64,000 nucleotides of DNA, taken from Solirubrobacterales bacterium. GTDB lineage: Bacteria > Actinomycetota > Thermoleophilia > Solirubrobacterales > 70-9. Of this stretch, positions 52,462-62,115 are shown piece by piece. Positions within the stretch are counted from its first letter, which is position 1; the number at the start of each line of letters is the position of its first letter. A model generated the notes under the pieces. That model was not told where the DNA came from. It was given only the letters and a program-made list of their open reading frames with translations, and ran no database searches. Location: contig JANWHW010000012.1 of assembly GCA_025450195.1 (NCBI GenBank), positions 1 to 64,000 of the forward strand. Direction: 5' to 3'. Both the position numbers and the translations under genes were made by a program.

Positions 52462-53588
52462 GCGGCCTCTGATTCCGGGTACGGGGGAGGCTTCTTCGTC
52501 TTCTTGATGACCCGAAGCTGAGTGGAGGGATCCCAGAAGTTGGCCTCATTCTGGTGATCGATCAGCTCGTCCATCGGCGTCTCGGGCGTGTCTCCGTCCA
52601 GCCATCCCGAACGGTTGTCAGGCCGGGGGTTGCTGCCGTTGTCGGTCTGGCGGGCCACGTTCAGGCCCAGCTCCTCGAACATCGCCCGGTCCTCCTCAGG
52701 CTCGGCGCCGAGGGTGGTGAGGAAGTTGCCCATCATCACTCCGTTGAGGCCGGCCTTGACGGCGAGCGGCTGTAGGTCGCCGAGGTTCTCGACTCGGCCA
52801 CCGCAGAGGCGGAATAGAGCTCCGGGGATGATCAAGCGGAAGATCGCGACCCACTTGACGACCTCCCAGGCGTCCATCAGTGGCCGATCGCCGAACTTGG
52901 TCCCCTCGCGCGGGTTGAGCAGGTTGATCGGCACCGATGTTGGATTTAGCTCGGAAAGCTCGAAGGCCATCTCGACCCGTTGCCGTGGCGACTCGCCGAG
53001 ATTGAGGATCCCGCCGACGCAGGTCTCCAGCCCGGCCTCCTTGACCGCCTCGATCGTTCGCAGCCGGCCCTCGTAGCGAACCGTGCTCGAGACCTCCGGG
53101 TAATAGGAGCGCGATGACTCGACGTTATGGTGGACGCGCTGGATCCCGACCTCGCGAAGCTGCTTGGCCCGTTCGGTCGACATGTGGCCGATCGACGCGC
53201 AGCGCTTCAGGTTCGTGTGCTCGGAGACCAGCTTCGCCCCGTCGAGGATCTTCTGGAAGTCGCGCTTCGACAGCCCTTGCCCCTGGGTGACCATGCAGAA
53301 GCGATGCGCCCCGGCGGCCTCAGCGGCTTTGGCGTGTTCGAGGATCTGCTCGGGCTCCATCATCGCGTGCATCGGCGTGTCGGCCTCGGCGTAGCGCGAT
53401 TGGGCGCAGAAGCCGCAGTCCTCCGCGCAGCCGCCCGACTTGGCATTGACCAGCGAGCACATGTCGGTGGAGTCGCCGAAGTTCTCCCGGCGCACCTTCC
53501 AGGCGCGCTCGACCAGGTCGCCGATCTCCTGGTGGTCGGTCAGCTCGCCGAGCGACTGGGCCTCATCGAACGAAATAAGGGAGGACAT
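52458..53588 (-). CDS. bioB: Biotin synthase
   Basis: NAKSGGCAEDCGFCAQSRYAEADTP; overlaps bioF by ATGA. Confidence 0.97.
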   Translation of the reverse strand: MSSLISFDEAQSLGELTDHQEIGDLVERAWKVRRENFGDSTDMCSLVNAKSGGCAEDCGFCAQSRYAEADTPMHAMMEPEQILEHAKAAEAAGAHRFCMVTQGQGLSKRDFQKILDGAKLVSEHTNLKRCASIGHMSTERAKQLREVGIQRVHHNVESSRSYYPEVSSTVRYEGRLRTIEAVKEAGLETCVGGILNLGESPRQRVEMAFELSELNPTSVPINLLNPREGTKFGDRPLMDAWEVVKWVAIFRLIIPGALFRLCGGRVENLGDLQPLAVKAGLNGVMMGNFLTTLGAEPEEDRAMFEELGLNVARQTDNGSNPRPDNRSGWLDGDTPETPMDELIDHQNEANFWDPSTQLRVIKKTKKPPPYPESEAA

Positions 53589-53666
53589 CCGGGCGCAAGG
53601 CTAGGTCTCGGCCCGGACGGCTGCGCTGGATACGGGGGGTTTCTTCGACCCTCGTAACATCGGCAA

Positions 53667-54791
53667 GTGATGACGATTGTGGCCGGGAAGAAGCGGATCG
53701 CGGCGGTGGCTCTGCTTGGCCTTGCGATGGCGGCCTTTGCCTTTGGAGTGGCACTTGGCGACACCGCCGAGCCGGAGCCCAGTGTGGCCAGCCGGCTGAC
53801 GCTGCGGCAGCTCTCTGGCCAGCGAGTCGTGGTTGGCTTTCCCGGCGTCGAGGCGCCGGCTGCGGTGGTGCGGATGATTCGGGCGGGGGATGTCGCCGGC
53901 GTGATTCTCTTCGCTGACAATCTCCCGAGCCGTTCCGCGGGGCGCCGCCTGATTGGCAGCCTGCAGGCGGTTCCCCGCCCACCGGGGCTTCGCGACCCGC
54001 TGCTGGTGATGATCGATCAAGAGGGCGGCTTGGTGAAGCGGATTGGAGGCGCTCCGACCGCCTCCGCGCGCGAAATGGGCTCGCTCGGTGCCGCCTTCAG
54101 CCGTGAGCAGGGCGGCCGCACCGCCGCCAACCTGCGCAACGTCGGCGTCAACGTCGACCTGGCGCCGGTCTTGGATGTCGCTCGCCCCGGCGGCACGATC
54201 GCCGACACCGATCGCGGCTTCGGCGCGACCCCCGCGCGGGTCGCCGCGACCGCCGTTCCATTTGCCCAAGCGCTTCAAGCCGGGGGTGTCGCCGCAACCG
54301 CCAAGCACTTTCCGGGACTTGGCTCGGCGAGGCTCAACACCGATTTTGCCGTGCAGCGAATCGGCCTCTCGAAGGCGGAGCTGCGGCGAGTCGACGAGCT
54401 CCCCTACCGCAGCTTCATCGCGACCGGTGGCGAGATGGTGATGCTGGGCACCGCGATCTATCCGGCCTTCTCACCCAAGCCTGCCGCCTTTGCCCGTCCG
54501 ATCGCGACTGGGGAGCTGCGATCTCGGCTCGGCTTCGAAGGCGTTTCGATCACCGATGCGCTCGGCAGCGTCGCGGTGCGCGATTTCGGCGGCCCCGCCA
54601 AGGCCGGTCTCGCGGCGGCAGGCGCCGGAGTCGACCTACTTCTCTTCATCGACTATCAGGCTGGCGCCAGAGCCCAGAGCGCTTTGCTGCTCCGCCTCCG
54701 ATCCACCCCGCTTGCCCGTGCGCCCTCCGAGGCCTCGGCCGGCCGGGTCCTTCGCCTCCGCCACCGGCTCGGCTCAGGGCAGGATCCTTAA
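53667..54791 (+). CDS. Glycoside hydrolase family 3 (NagZ-like) protein
   Basis: LLVMIDQEGGLVKRIGGAPT; ATAKHFPGLGSARLNTD; GVSITDALGSVAV. Confidence 0.88.
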   Translation: MMTIVAGKKRIAAVALLGLAMAAFAFGVALGDTAEPEPSVASRLTLRQLSGQRVVVGFPGVEAPAAVVRMIRAGDVAGVILFADNLPSRSAGRRLIGSLQAVPRPPGLRDPLLVMIDQEGGLVKRIGGAPTASAREMGSLGAAFSREQGGRTAANLRNVGVNVDLAPVLDVARPGGTIADTDRGFGATPARVAATAVPFAQALQAGGVAATAKHFPGLGSARLNTDFAVQRIGLSKAELRRVDELPYRSFIATGGEMVMLGTAIYPAFSPKPAAFARPIATGELRSRLGFEGVSITDALGSVAVRDFGGPAKAGLAAAGAGVDLLLFIDYQAGARAQSALLLRLRSTPLARAPSEASAGRVLRLRHRLGSGQDP

Positions 54792-56251
54792 GCGTCACTC
54801 AAGGCAGAGAGCCGCACTGCGTCCCGGCCAGCGGCCTTCGCCCCATACATCGCGGCATCGGCGTCTGCCATCACCGACTCGAGGTCGGCCTGCGAGCCGG
54901 CTCCGAACATCGCGATTCCAATGCTGGCGGTGATCGGCGGCACGCCCTCCTTGTGCGGCACGTGCTCGCGGATTCCGGTGGCAATCGCCTCGGCGACGCC
55001 CTGCGCCTCGGTCGCATCGCAGCGCGGCAGCACGATCGCGAACTCATCGCCGCCAAGCCGGGCAAGAACGTCCGTCTCCCGCATCCGTCCCTGCAGCACA
55101 TCGGCGATCTCCTCGATCACCCGATCGCCGATCGAGTGCCCCAGGGTGTCGTTTACCTGCTTGAAGTTGTCGAGATCGAGCATCAAGAGCGCCCCGCTGA
55201 CCCGATCGCGTTGGCTGCGAGCCAACTCGGTCCGAAGGTCCTCCTCGAAACGCCTCCGGTTCTTGAGCCCGGTGAGGGGGTCCTGGCTCACTTCCCGCTG
55301 GAGCTCCTGCACCTGCTCATTGCGGCTCCAGATCACAACCAGCGCACCGAGTAGGGCAGCAAGCAAGACGCCGAAGACGGCGATCAGCAGAGGTAGACCG
55401 ATCCCTGGTCGGCTGGGATCGCGGATCACCAGCATCCAGGTGCGGTCCGCAACCTTGATCGGGGCGCTGGCGGGATCGTCGAGCGCCTCCGTGGCACCTG
55501 CGATCGCCTCGCCCTGCTCTTGCAACTGCACCTCGACCGTGGGTGACACGGCGGCCGTTGTCACCGCCGCCAGGTCATCGATCCGGAAGGCCCCGGCCGC
55601 GAAGCCGATCAACGCCCCCTGGCGCTCGGCGGGGGTTGCCGTAGGAGCCCGGTCGCGATAAACCGGCAGGTAGACGTTGATGCCGGACCCCCCAGTCAGC
55701 AGTGGCAACGCCGGCGTTGCCACTGGCTTGCCGCTTCTGCCTGCGCGGTGCAGGTAGGGGGCGCGGATTGGATCCGAGCTGACGTCGTAACCCAGGGGTG
55801 GCGATGCACCGACTTGGTTTTCGGCGGCTGCGGCGTCGACGACTGGGAAGTGAACGGGACGGCCTCCGGCCCGGCGCGGCTGCCCGCCCAGCCCCCTTTC
55901 GGTGATCGGGAAGGCCCGTTCGAGCTCGAAGCGACGTCGCTCGGCGTTCGGGACCCGCTGCACGAAGGCCGTGCCGTTCAGCGCTCCTTGGTCCAGCAGC
56001 GGGGCGGCAATCAGGTCGAACTCATGCGCGCTGATGTTGCCCGTCGATTGGTAGAAGGCCACAGCGCTCGCAAGCTGCCCGACCGAAAGCTCCGTGACCG
56101 CCTCGGCTTGACGTGCCGCCCGTACTGCCTGTTCACGCTGCAGGCGGTGGAAGTTGTCGTAGTCGTTGGCGCGGACTGCCAGCGCGACGGCGATGGAGCC
56201 GGTCGCGACGAGAAAGACGGCGACCAGCCCGAGCCAGAAGCGCAGTCGCAT
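54788..56251 (-). CDS. CHASE-domain diguanylate cyclase (GGDEF)
   Basis: SQDPLTGLKNRRRFEEDL; ARLGGDEFAIVL; extracellular CHASE-like region between TMs; start approximate. Confidence 0.88.
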   Translation of the reverse strand: MRLRFWLGLVAVFLVATGSIAVALAVRANDYDNFHRLQREQAVRAARQAEAVTELSVGQLASAVAFYQSTGNISAHEFDLIAAPLLDQGALNGTAFVQRVPNAERRRFELERAFPITERGLGGQPRRAGGRPVHFPVVDAAAAENQVGASPPLGYDVSSDPIRAPYLHRAGRSGKPVATPALPLLTGGSGINVYLPVYRDRAPTATPAERQGALIGFAAGAFRIDDLAAVTTAAVSPTVEVQLQEQGEAIAGATEALDDPASAPIKVADRTWMLVIRDPSRPGIGLPLLIAVFGVLLAALLGALVVIWSRNEQVQELQREVSQDPLTGLKNRRRFEEDLRTELARSQRDRVSGALLMLDLDNFKQVNDTLGHSIGDRVIEEIADVLQGRMRETDVLARLGGDEFAIVLPRCDATEAQGVAEAIATGIREHVPHKEGVPPITASIGIAMFGAGSQADLESVMADADAAMYGAKAAGRDAVRLSALSDA

Positions 56252-56298
56252 GGCGCTACTGTCGGACCTCGAGACACTCGCTTGAGGATTGCTTACCT

Positions 56299-56934
56299 TC
56301 ACTCGACCGGGACTGCAGTTAGCGACTCCCACAGGTAGAGGGAGGCGAGGCTGCGGTTGGGGCGCCAGGGCTCGCCGATCTCGAGGACGCGCTCAGGGGT
56401 CGGCATCTCCTCGAGCCCGTACTCGATCTGCACGGCTTTGCGGATACCCAAATCGCCGCCGGAGAGAATGTCTGGCCGTTCGAGGTGAAATAGCAGGAAC
56501 ATCTCGGCGGTCCACTGGCCCAGTCCGCGCACGGCGACGATCTCCTCGATCACTTCCTCATCGGAGAGCTCGCCGAATCGGTCCAGCTCCAGTTCGCCGC
56601 CGATCACATGGGCGGCAAGGTCTCGGATGTATTCGACCTTGCGACCGGAGAGCCCGGCGTCGCGGAGGTCTTTCTCGCTTGCCGCCAGAAGCTGCTCGGG
56701 CGTCGGCGTCTGCCCACCGAAGAGATCGATGACCCGCCCGTAGATCGTCCGGGCCGCTTTGGTAGAGAGCTGTTGGCCGACGATCGCCCGCAGCAGGGCC
56801 CCGTAAGCATCGGCGGGTCGCTCCTCGCTGCGCCGCTTCAATCGGGTCGCGATGTCGATTTTGCCGACCCGCTCGATCAACGCTGCCATCGTCGGGTCAG
56901 TGGCGGCCAGCTTTCGCCGTGCGGCGGCGCTCAT
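56299..56934 (-). CDS. DNA-3-methyladenine glycosylase II / HhH-GPD
   Basis: LLRAIVGQQLSTKAARTIYGRV; AVRGLGQWTAEMFLLFHLERPDILSGGDLGIRKAV. Confidence 0.92.
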   Translation of the reverse strand: MSAAARRKLAATDPTMAALIERVGKIDIATRLKRRSEERPADAYGALLRAIVGQQLSTKAARTIYGRVIDLFGGQTPTPEQLLAASEKDLRDAGLSGRKVEYIRDLAAHVIGGELELDRFGELSDEEVIEEIVAVRGLGQWTAEMFLLFHLERPDILSGGDLGIRKAVQIEYGLEEMPTPERVLEIGEPWRPNRSLASLYLWESLTAVPVE

Positions 56935-56950
56935 ATGAGCGAGGTGCGCT

Positions 56951-57757
56951 TCATCGCCCCGTCCACTTGGGCTTGCGCTTCTCGGCGAATGCGCGGATTC
57001 CCTCGCGTAGGTCCTCCGAGGAAAAGCAGGACTCGCGCAGCGCGATCAGCGCCCCCTCCTGCTGGCTGGTCAGCACCGCGTTCTGATTGAGCACTTCGAT
57101 CGCCCGTTTGTTGCCGCGAGTCGAAAGCGGAGCATTGGCGGCGATCGAGGCAGCCAGCTCGACAGAGGCATCCTCCAGTGCCTCATCCTCGACCACTTCG
57201 TGTACCAGCCCTATCGCTTCGGCGCGAGGTGCCTCGAAGCTGCGCCCGGTCAGGAACAGCTCCTTTGTTCGTGCCAATCCCACCGTGTCGAGGAACCTGC
57301 GAAGTCCGGTATGCCCATAGACCAAGCCGAGCTTGGCGGGCGGCATGCCGAGGCGCGCCCCCGCTGCGCAAATGCGCAGATCGCAGGTGATCGCCAGCTC
57401 AAGGCCGCCGCCGAGACAGTGGCCGTTGATTGCCGCAACCGTGGGCCAGGGGTGATTCGCGAGCGCCTCGATTGCGTTGTGAAACGGATGGGCCACTAGC
57501 GCCTCGGCATCGCGCTCGAAGGTGTCGGATGGGATCGAGGCGATGTCGTAGCCGGCCGAGAACACCGGTGGCGCCCCTGTGACCAGCACGCAGCGAGTCT
57601 CGATGTTGTGGTCAAGTTGCCGCAGGACCTCGGCGAGCCCATCGAGGATCTCGTGGTCGAGGGCGTTGCGCCGATCCGGATTCGAGATGCGAATCCGGGC
57701 GACCGCCTCGGCCGGTTCGTCGAGCAGGAGCTTGCCGCCGGCGAGCTGTTGCCCCAC
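56951..57757 (-). CDS. Enoyl-CoA hydratase/isomerase family
   Basis: NRRNALDHEIL; ANHPWPTVAAINGHCLGGGLELAITCDLRI. Confidence 0.93.
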   Translation of the reverse strand: MGQQLAGGKLLLDEPAEAVARIRISNPDRRNALDHEILDGLAEVLRQLDHNIETRCVLVTGAPPVFSAGYDIASIPSDTFERDAEALVAHPFHNAIEALANHPWPTVAAINGHCLGGGLELAITCDLRICAAGARLGMPPAKLGLVYGHTGLRRFLDTVGLARTKELFLTGRSFEAPRAEAIGLVHEVVEDEALEDASVELAASIAANAPLSTRGNKRAIEVLNQNAVLTSQQEGALIALRESCFSSEDLREGIRAFAEKRKPKWTGR

Positions 57758-57765
57758 CGTGCCGT

Positions 57766-57978
57766 TTACTCCAACACCACGAGGACGTCACCTTCGCTGA
57801 CCGCCTGTCCCTCCTCGCAGAGGATTTCCTTCACGGTCCCATCGTCCTCGGCCTCGACCGGGATCTCCATCTTCATTGACTCGAGGATGACGACGGTGTC
57901 GCCATCCTCGACCTTGTCGCCGACCGCCACCTCGATTTTCCAGATGTTGCCGGTGATGTGCGCCTCAATGTCCGCCAT
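57766..57978 (-). CDS. Stand-alone biotinyl/lipoyl carrier protein
   Basis: 70 aa MADIEAHITGNIWKIEVAVGDKVEDGDTVVILESMKMEIPVEAEDDGTVKEIL. Confidence 0.92.
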   Translation of the reverse strand: MADIEAHITGNIWKIEVAVGDKVEDGDTVVILESMKMEIPVEAEDDGTVKEILCEEGQAVSEGDVLVVLE

Positions 57979-58024
57979 GGGCCGGGACAATAGCCGTGCG
58001 TGAAGGCGGAGAGAGTGAGAGACG

Positions 58025-58735
58025 ATGTCTAGTGAGGCGGCGGGCTCTTCGCTCGCCGTGATCGTCGCCGCTCGCGACGAGGCCGATCGGATCGGCGCCA
58101 CCCTTGCGGCCCTGCGCGAGGCTCTTCCCGGCGCTGCGCTCTGGGTTGCCGATGATGCCTCGACTGACGGCACCGCCGAGGCGGCAATGGCCGCGGGAGC
58201 CCAGGTGGTCAGCCGCGGGCGACCTCACGGCAAGGGCGCCAACATGACCGCCGCGGCTGAGGCGGCGCTCAGCGTCGAGCCGCCGCCGTCCCTGGTCCTC
58301 CTCTGTGACGGGGACCTTGGCGCCTCGGCCGGCCGGCTCCCTCCCTTGACCGAAGCTGTGGAGCGAGGGGAGTGTGACCTCGCGGTTGCCGCTTTCAGCC
58401 GCCGCCTAGGCGGCGGCTTCGGCGTCGCGCTCGGCTTCGCTCGCTGGGCGATACGCCGGTGCTGTGGGCTGCAGACCAAGGCTCCGATCTCGGGTCAGCG
58501 AGCGATGCGAGTCGAGGTGCTTCGCGCGACGCTCCCCTTCGCTCGCGGCTATGGAATGGAGGTCGGGATGACGGTCGACGCGGTTCGCGGCGGCTACGCG
58601 GTGCGCGAGTACGAGGTCGACCTGGAGCACCGCGCCACCGGCAAGACGCCGGCCGGATTCCTCCACCGGGCTCGCCAGCTGACCGATTTTGCTCGCGTCT
58701 ATCTTTCCCGTCGGAGGAAAGATCGCAATTTATGA
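58025..58735 (+). CDS. Family 2 glycosyltransferase
   Basis: LAVIVAARDEADRIGATLAAL; LWVADDASTDGTAEAA; LLCDGDLG. Confidence 0.88.
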   Translation: MSSEAAGSSLAVIVAARDEADRIGATLAALREALPGAALWVADDASTDGTAEAAMAAGAQVVSRGRPHGKGANMTAAAEAALSVEPPPSLVLLCDGDLGASAGRLPPLTEAVERGECDLAVAAFSRRLGGGFGVALGFARWAIRRCCGLQTKAPISGQRAMRVEVLRATLPFARGYGMEVGMTVDAVRGGYAVREYEVDLEHRATGKTPAGFLHRARQLTDFARVYLSRRRKDRNL

Positions 58736-60204
58736 TCCTTGCAATCGACCAGGGGACGACCGGAACGACCTGCCTTGTCTTCGATGAGGCCGGACAGATC
58801 GCCGGTCGGGCCTACTCGGAGTTCGAGCAGCACTTCCCGCGGCCCGGCTGGGTCGAGCACGACGCCGCCGAAATCTGGGAGGTGACGCGGCGAGTCGCGA
58901 TCCACGCGATCGCCGATGCCGGCATCCAGGGAGCGGAGCTGGAGGGGATCGGGATCACCAATCAGCGTGAGACCGTGGTTGCCTGGGATCCGGCGAGCGG
59001 TGAGCCGGTACATCGGGCACTGGTCTGGCAGGACCGCCGCACCGCTGAGCGCTGCGACGAGCTGCGCGCAGAGGGTCGTGAGGCGCTGGTACGCGAACGC
59101 ACCGGCCTCGTCCTCGATCCCTATTTCTCCGGGACCAAGATCGAGTGGCTGTTGCAAAACGCGGACGACGCCGATCGTGCCGTATTCGGCACGATCGACT
59201 CCTGGCTCCTCTTCAAGCTGACCGGTCGTCACGCGACGGATTACACGAATGCATCGCGGACGATGCTGTTCGACATTCGCCGCCTGGTCTGGGACGAGGA
59301 GCTCTGCGCGATGCTGGGCATTCGGCCGGAGCGCTTGCCCGAGCCGCTGCCTTCCGCGCACGTCTATGGCACGACGACCGAGTTCGGTGGCGAGGTGCCC
59401 GTCGCCGGGATTGCCGGCGATCAGCAGGCGGCCCTCTTTGGCCAGGCCTGTCACAGCCCCGGGATGGCGAAGAACACCTACGGGACGGGCAGCTTCGTCC
59501 TGCTCAATACCGGCACGATCGCCCCCGACCCCGCGGAGGGCCTGCTGACCACCGTCGCCTGCGGAGGTCGGGAGGAGGCTGCCTACGCCTTGGAGGCCTC
59601 GATCTTCGTCACCGGCGCCGCGGTGCAGTGGCTGCGCGACGGCCTCGGGATCCTCGGCGAGGCGGGGGAGAGCGAGGCGATGGCCGCTTCGCTTGATGGA
59701 AACGACGGCGTCTATTTCGTACCGGCGCTGACCGGGCTTGGCTCGCCGTACTGGGATCCCTACGCCCGGGGCACGATCGTTGGCCTCACCCGTGGCAGCG
59801 GCCGCGAGCACATGGCGCGTGCCGCGCTCGAGGCGATCGCCTACCAAACGGTCGATGCCGTGCGGGCGCAGGAGGCCGCCTCGGGAAACCGGCTGGCGGA
59901 GCTGAAGGCCGATGGTGGGGCTGTCGCGAATCGCTGGTTGATGCAGTTCCAGGCCAGTGTGCTTGGCGCACCGGTGATCGTGCCGGAGGTCGCCGAGACG
60001 ACAGCGCTTGGGGCCGCCTATTTGGCTGGGATCGCCACGGGCCGCTGGGGCATCGATCAGGTGGGGGAGATGTGGCGTGAGGCGGCGCGCTATGAGCCGG
60101 CGATGGGCGAGGACGAGCGCGAGTCGCTGCTGGGCGAGTGGCGGCGTGCTGTGGAGCGAGCAAAGGGCTGGGCCCGTCCGGAGGACTTCGATCCGGCCAC
60201 GTAA
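58732..60204 (+). CDS. glpK: Glycerol kinase
   Basis: MILAIDQGTTGTTCLVFDEAGQ; GITNQRETVVAWD; GIAGDQQAALFGQAC. Confidence 0.95.
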   Translation: MILAIDQGTTGTTCLVFDEAGQIAGRAYSEFEQHFPRPGWVEHDAAEIWEVTRRVAIHAIADAGIQGAELEGIGITNQRETVVAWDPASGEPVHRALVWQDRRTAERCDELRAEGREALVRERTGLVLDPYFSGTKIEWLLQNADDADRAVFGTIDSWLLFKLTGRHATDYTNASRTMLFDIRRLVWDEELCAMLGIRPERLPEPLPSAHVYGTTTEFGGEVPVAGIAGDQQAALFGQACHSPGMAKNTYGTGSFVLLNTGTIAPDPAEGLLTTVACGGREEAAYALEASIFVTGAAVQWLRDGLGILGEAGESEAMAASLDGNDGVYFVPALTGLGSPYWDPYARGTIVGLTRGSGREHMARAALEAIAYQTVDAVRAQEAASGNRLAELKADGGAVANRWLMQFQASVLGAPVIVPEVAETTALGAAYLAGIATGRWGIDQVGEMWREAARYEPAMGEDERESLLGEWRRAVERAKGWARPEDFDPAT

Positions 60205-60231
60205 CCGAGGAGCAGGCGAGGGGTAGGCAGC

Positions 60232-60256
60232 AGCGACGGCCCGTCGGGCCGTCGCT
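60232..60256 (+). promoter_or_regulatory. Perfect 11-bp stem hairpin directly upstream of plsC
   Basis: agcgacggccc-gtc-gggccgtcgct ending 3 nt before ATG 60260. Confidence 0.7.
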
Positions 60257-60259
60257 CCC

Positions 60260-61033
60260 ATGCCAGAGATGAAGCCACAGGTCTATAAGGACGAACGTCC
60301 CGCCGAGTACTTCGACCGGTTCCACGCGGCGGCGCGCAAGGGCGTCGGTTGGACCTACCCGCTGGTGCGCCTCATCCTCACCCTGCCGACGCTGCTGATC
60401 TACCGGCTGCGTGCGATCGGCGTCAAGAACGTGCCCAAATCCGGGCCGCTGCTGCTTGCCCCCAATCACTTCAGCCAGATGGACCACTTCTTCATCGGCC
60501 TCTACCTACGCCGCCACGTTCGCTTCATGGCCAAATCCCAAATGTTCGGGCCGCCTGTCCTCTCCTACATCTACAAGCACGGCGGCGTGTTCCCGGTCCG
60601 TCGCGGCCATCACGACGAGGAGGCGTTCAAGACCGCCTACACGATCCTCGACCAGGGCGGGATGGTGCTGGTCTATGCCGAGGGCGGCCGCTCGCGCAGC
60701 CGCAATCTTGGCGAGCCGAAGCCGGGGATCGGCCGGATCGCTTTGGAGGCTGGCGTGCCGGTCGTACCGGTCGCGATCCACGGCTCGGCTGGGGTGCGCA
60801 GCTGGAAGCGGCTTCGCTTTCCGAAGGTGACTGTGCAGTTCGGCGAGCCACTCAGCTTCCCCGCAGATGATCACCCCAGCCGGGAGCACCAGATGGAAGT
60901 GGCGACCGAGATCTTCGACCAGGTGCGTGCGATGTACACGGCGCTGGAGGAACAGGGACGCCGTAACGTGATCCGCGCTCTGCGCGACGGCTTGCCGGCT
61001 CCCGAGTCGAGTAAGACCTCGCCCGAGAGCTAG
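60260..61033 (+). CDS. plsC: 1-acyl-sn-glycerol-3-phosphate acyltransferase
   Basis: LLLAPNHFSQMDHFFIGLYL (NHxxxxD); VYAEGGRSRSRNLGEPKPGIGRIAL. Confidence 0.92.
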   Translation: MPEMKPQVYKDERPAEYFDRFHAAARKGVGWTYPLVRLILTLPTLLIYRLRAIGVKNVPKSGPLLLAPNHFSQMDHFFIGLYLRRHVRFMAKSQMFGPPVLSYIYKHGGVFPVRRGHHDEEAFKTAYTILDQGGMVLVYAEGGRSRSRNLGEPKPGIGRIALEAGVPVVPVAIHGSAGVRSWKRLRFPKVTVQFGEPLSFPADDHPSREHQMEVATEIFDQVRAMYTALEEQGRRNVIRALRDGLPAPESSKTSPES

Positions 61034-61095
61034 ATGTAGTTACTCAACACGTTGTTTCATTGCCTCGCACCCCCGGTGGAGCGAGTGATCAGTTG

Positions 61096-61113
61096 ATGAC
61101 CCCATAGGGTCAT
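61096..61113. terminator. Hairpin between convergent plsC and the MBL gene
   Basis: atgaccc-cata-gggtcat. Confidence 0.5.
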
Positions 61114-61158
61114 AAAGTGCGCAGTCGACGCGTTGCCTAGGGCGCGGGACGATGGTGT

Positions 61159-62070
61159 TTACTCGTAGCGGCTCTCGAGCTCTGCGTAGAACTCGGGATC
61201 GTGGCCCGGCGTGACGATCGCGTCGGGAAACTGTTTGCGGAAGAGCTTCAGCTCTTGCAGGGACCGGCGGTAGTTATGGGCGTCGAACGGACGGGGGTTC
61301 AGTGGTGCGTCGCCCTCGAGCTGTCCCCTTGTGTGAGTGGCGTCGCCGCCGATCACGAAGTCGTGCTCGCGCAGGTGTGCGATCACCGACATGTGGCCGG
61401 CGCTGTGGCCGGGCGTGTAGGCGAGGCGAATGGAGCCGTCGCCAAAGAGGTCGAAGCTGCGGCCAAAGGTCGCGTAGGAGTCGATGGTTCCGCGGTCGAA
61501 GTCGATCGTGCGGTAGTCGAAGGCATAGTCGAAATGGGCACGCCGGTAGCCATTGATGGTGGGCCGGGGCCCGCTGGCGGCCGCGGTCCACTCGGGCTCG
61601 CTGACGATGAAGGTCGATTGAGGGAACTCGGAGATCGCGGAGCTGTGGTCGAGGTGCAGGTGGGTCATCACCACGACCGGGATCTCGCCGGGGTCGAGGC
61701 CGCGTTTACGTAGCTGCGCAGGTACGTCGGCTCCGGGCTCGAGCGCTGGCCTGCCGATACGCGCGCCCAGCCTGCCGAAGTTCTCGTGCCCGTCGGTGGC
61801 GATCGAGGGGTGAAGGCCGGTGTCGACGAGGATTGCCCCGGCGCTTGGGTGTCGGATCAGAAAGGCGGGGACCGGCACGATCGTCTCCGGCTCGCCGGTG
61901 AGGAGCGCGCGCAACACCTTCAGCGTCTCAAAGCGGCCCCCCGGGCGCTCCATCAGCGGCAGCGGCCAGTTGACGTGCCCGGCGATGATCGGTTCGACCG
62001 TCACTGTGGCCCCAGGCGTGCCCCCGGCCAGCGGCTCGTGCAGCGGTTTCGCCTCCACGCGCACCTTCAT
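61159..62070 (-). CDS. Metallo-beta-lactamase-fold hydrolase, N-acyl homoserine lactonase-like
   Basis: VVMTHLHLDHSSAISEFP (HxHxDH); YTPGHSAGHMSVI; IGGDATH. Confidence 0.87.
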   Translation of the reverse strand: MKVRVEAKPLHEPLAGGTPGATVTVEPIIAGHVNWPLPLMERPGGRFETLKVLRALLTGEPETIVPVPAFLIRHPSAGAILVDTGLHPSIATDGHENFGRLGARIGRPALEPGADVPAQLRKRGLDPGEIPVVVMTHLHLDHSSAISEFPQSTFIVSEPEWTAAASGPRPTINGYRRAHFDYAFDYRTIDFDRGTIDSYATFGRSFDLFGDGSIRLAYTPGHSAGHMSVIAHLREHDFVIGGDATHTRGQLEGDAPLNPRPFDAHNYRRSLQELKLFRKQFPDAIVTPGHDPEFYAELESRYE

Positions 62071-62115
62071 TGGGAGCAGGTTATGGCAGCGGGGCGTCTA
62101 TAGGCTTCGCCCGCA

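Noticed and set aside
54301-54350. GH3 KHFPGLG...NTD departs from the NagZ KHFPGHGDT..DSH motif
   Set aside because: This variant is, to my knowledge, common in actinobacterial GH3 proteins, so not evidence of inactivity or novelty.
58699-60261. 520-aa minus-strand ORF opposite glpK
   Set aside because: Shadow ORF; glpK motifs are unambiguous on the plus strand.
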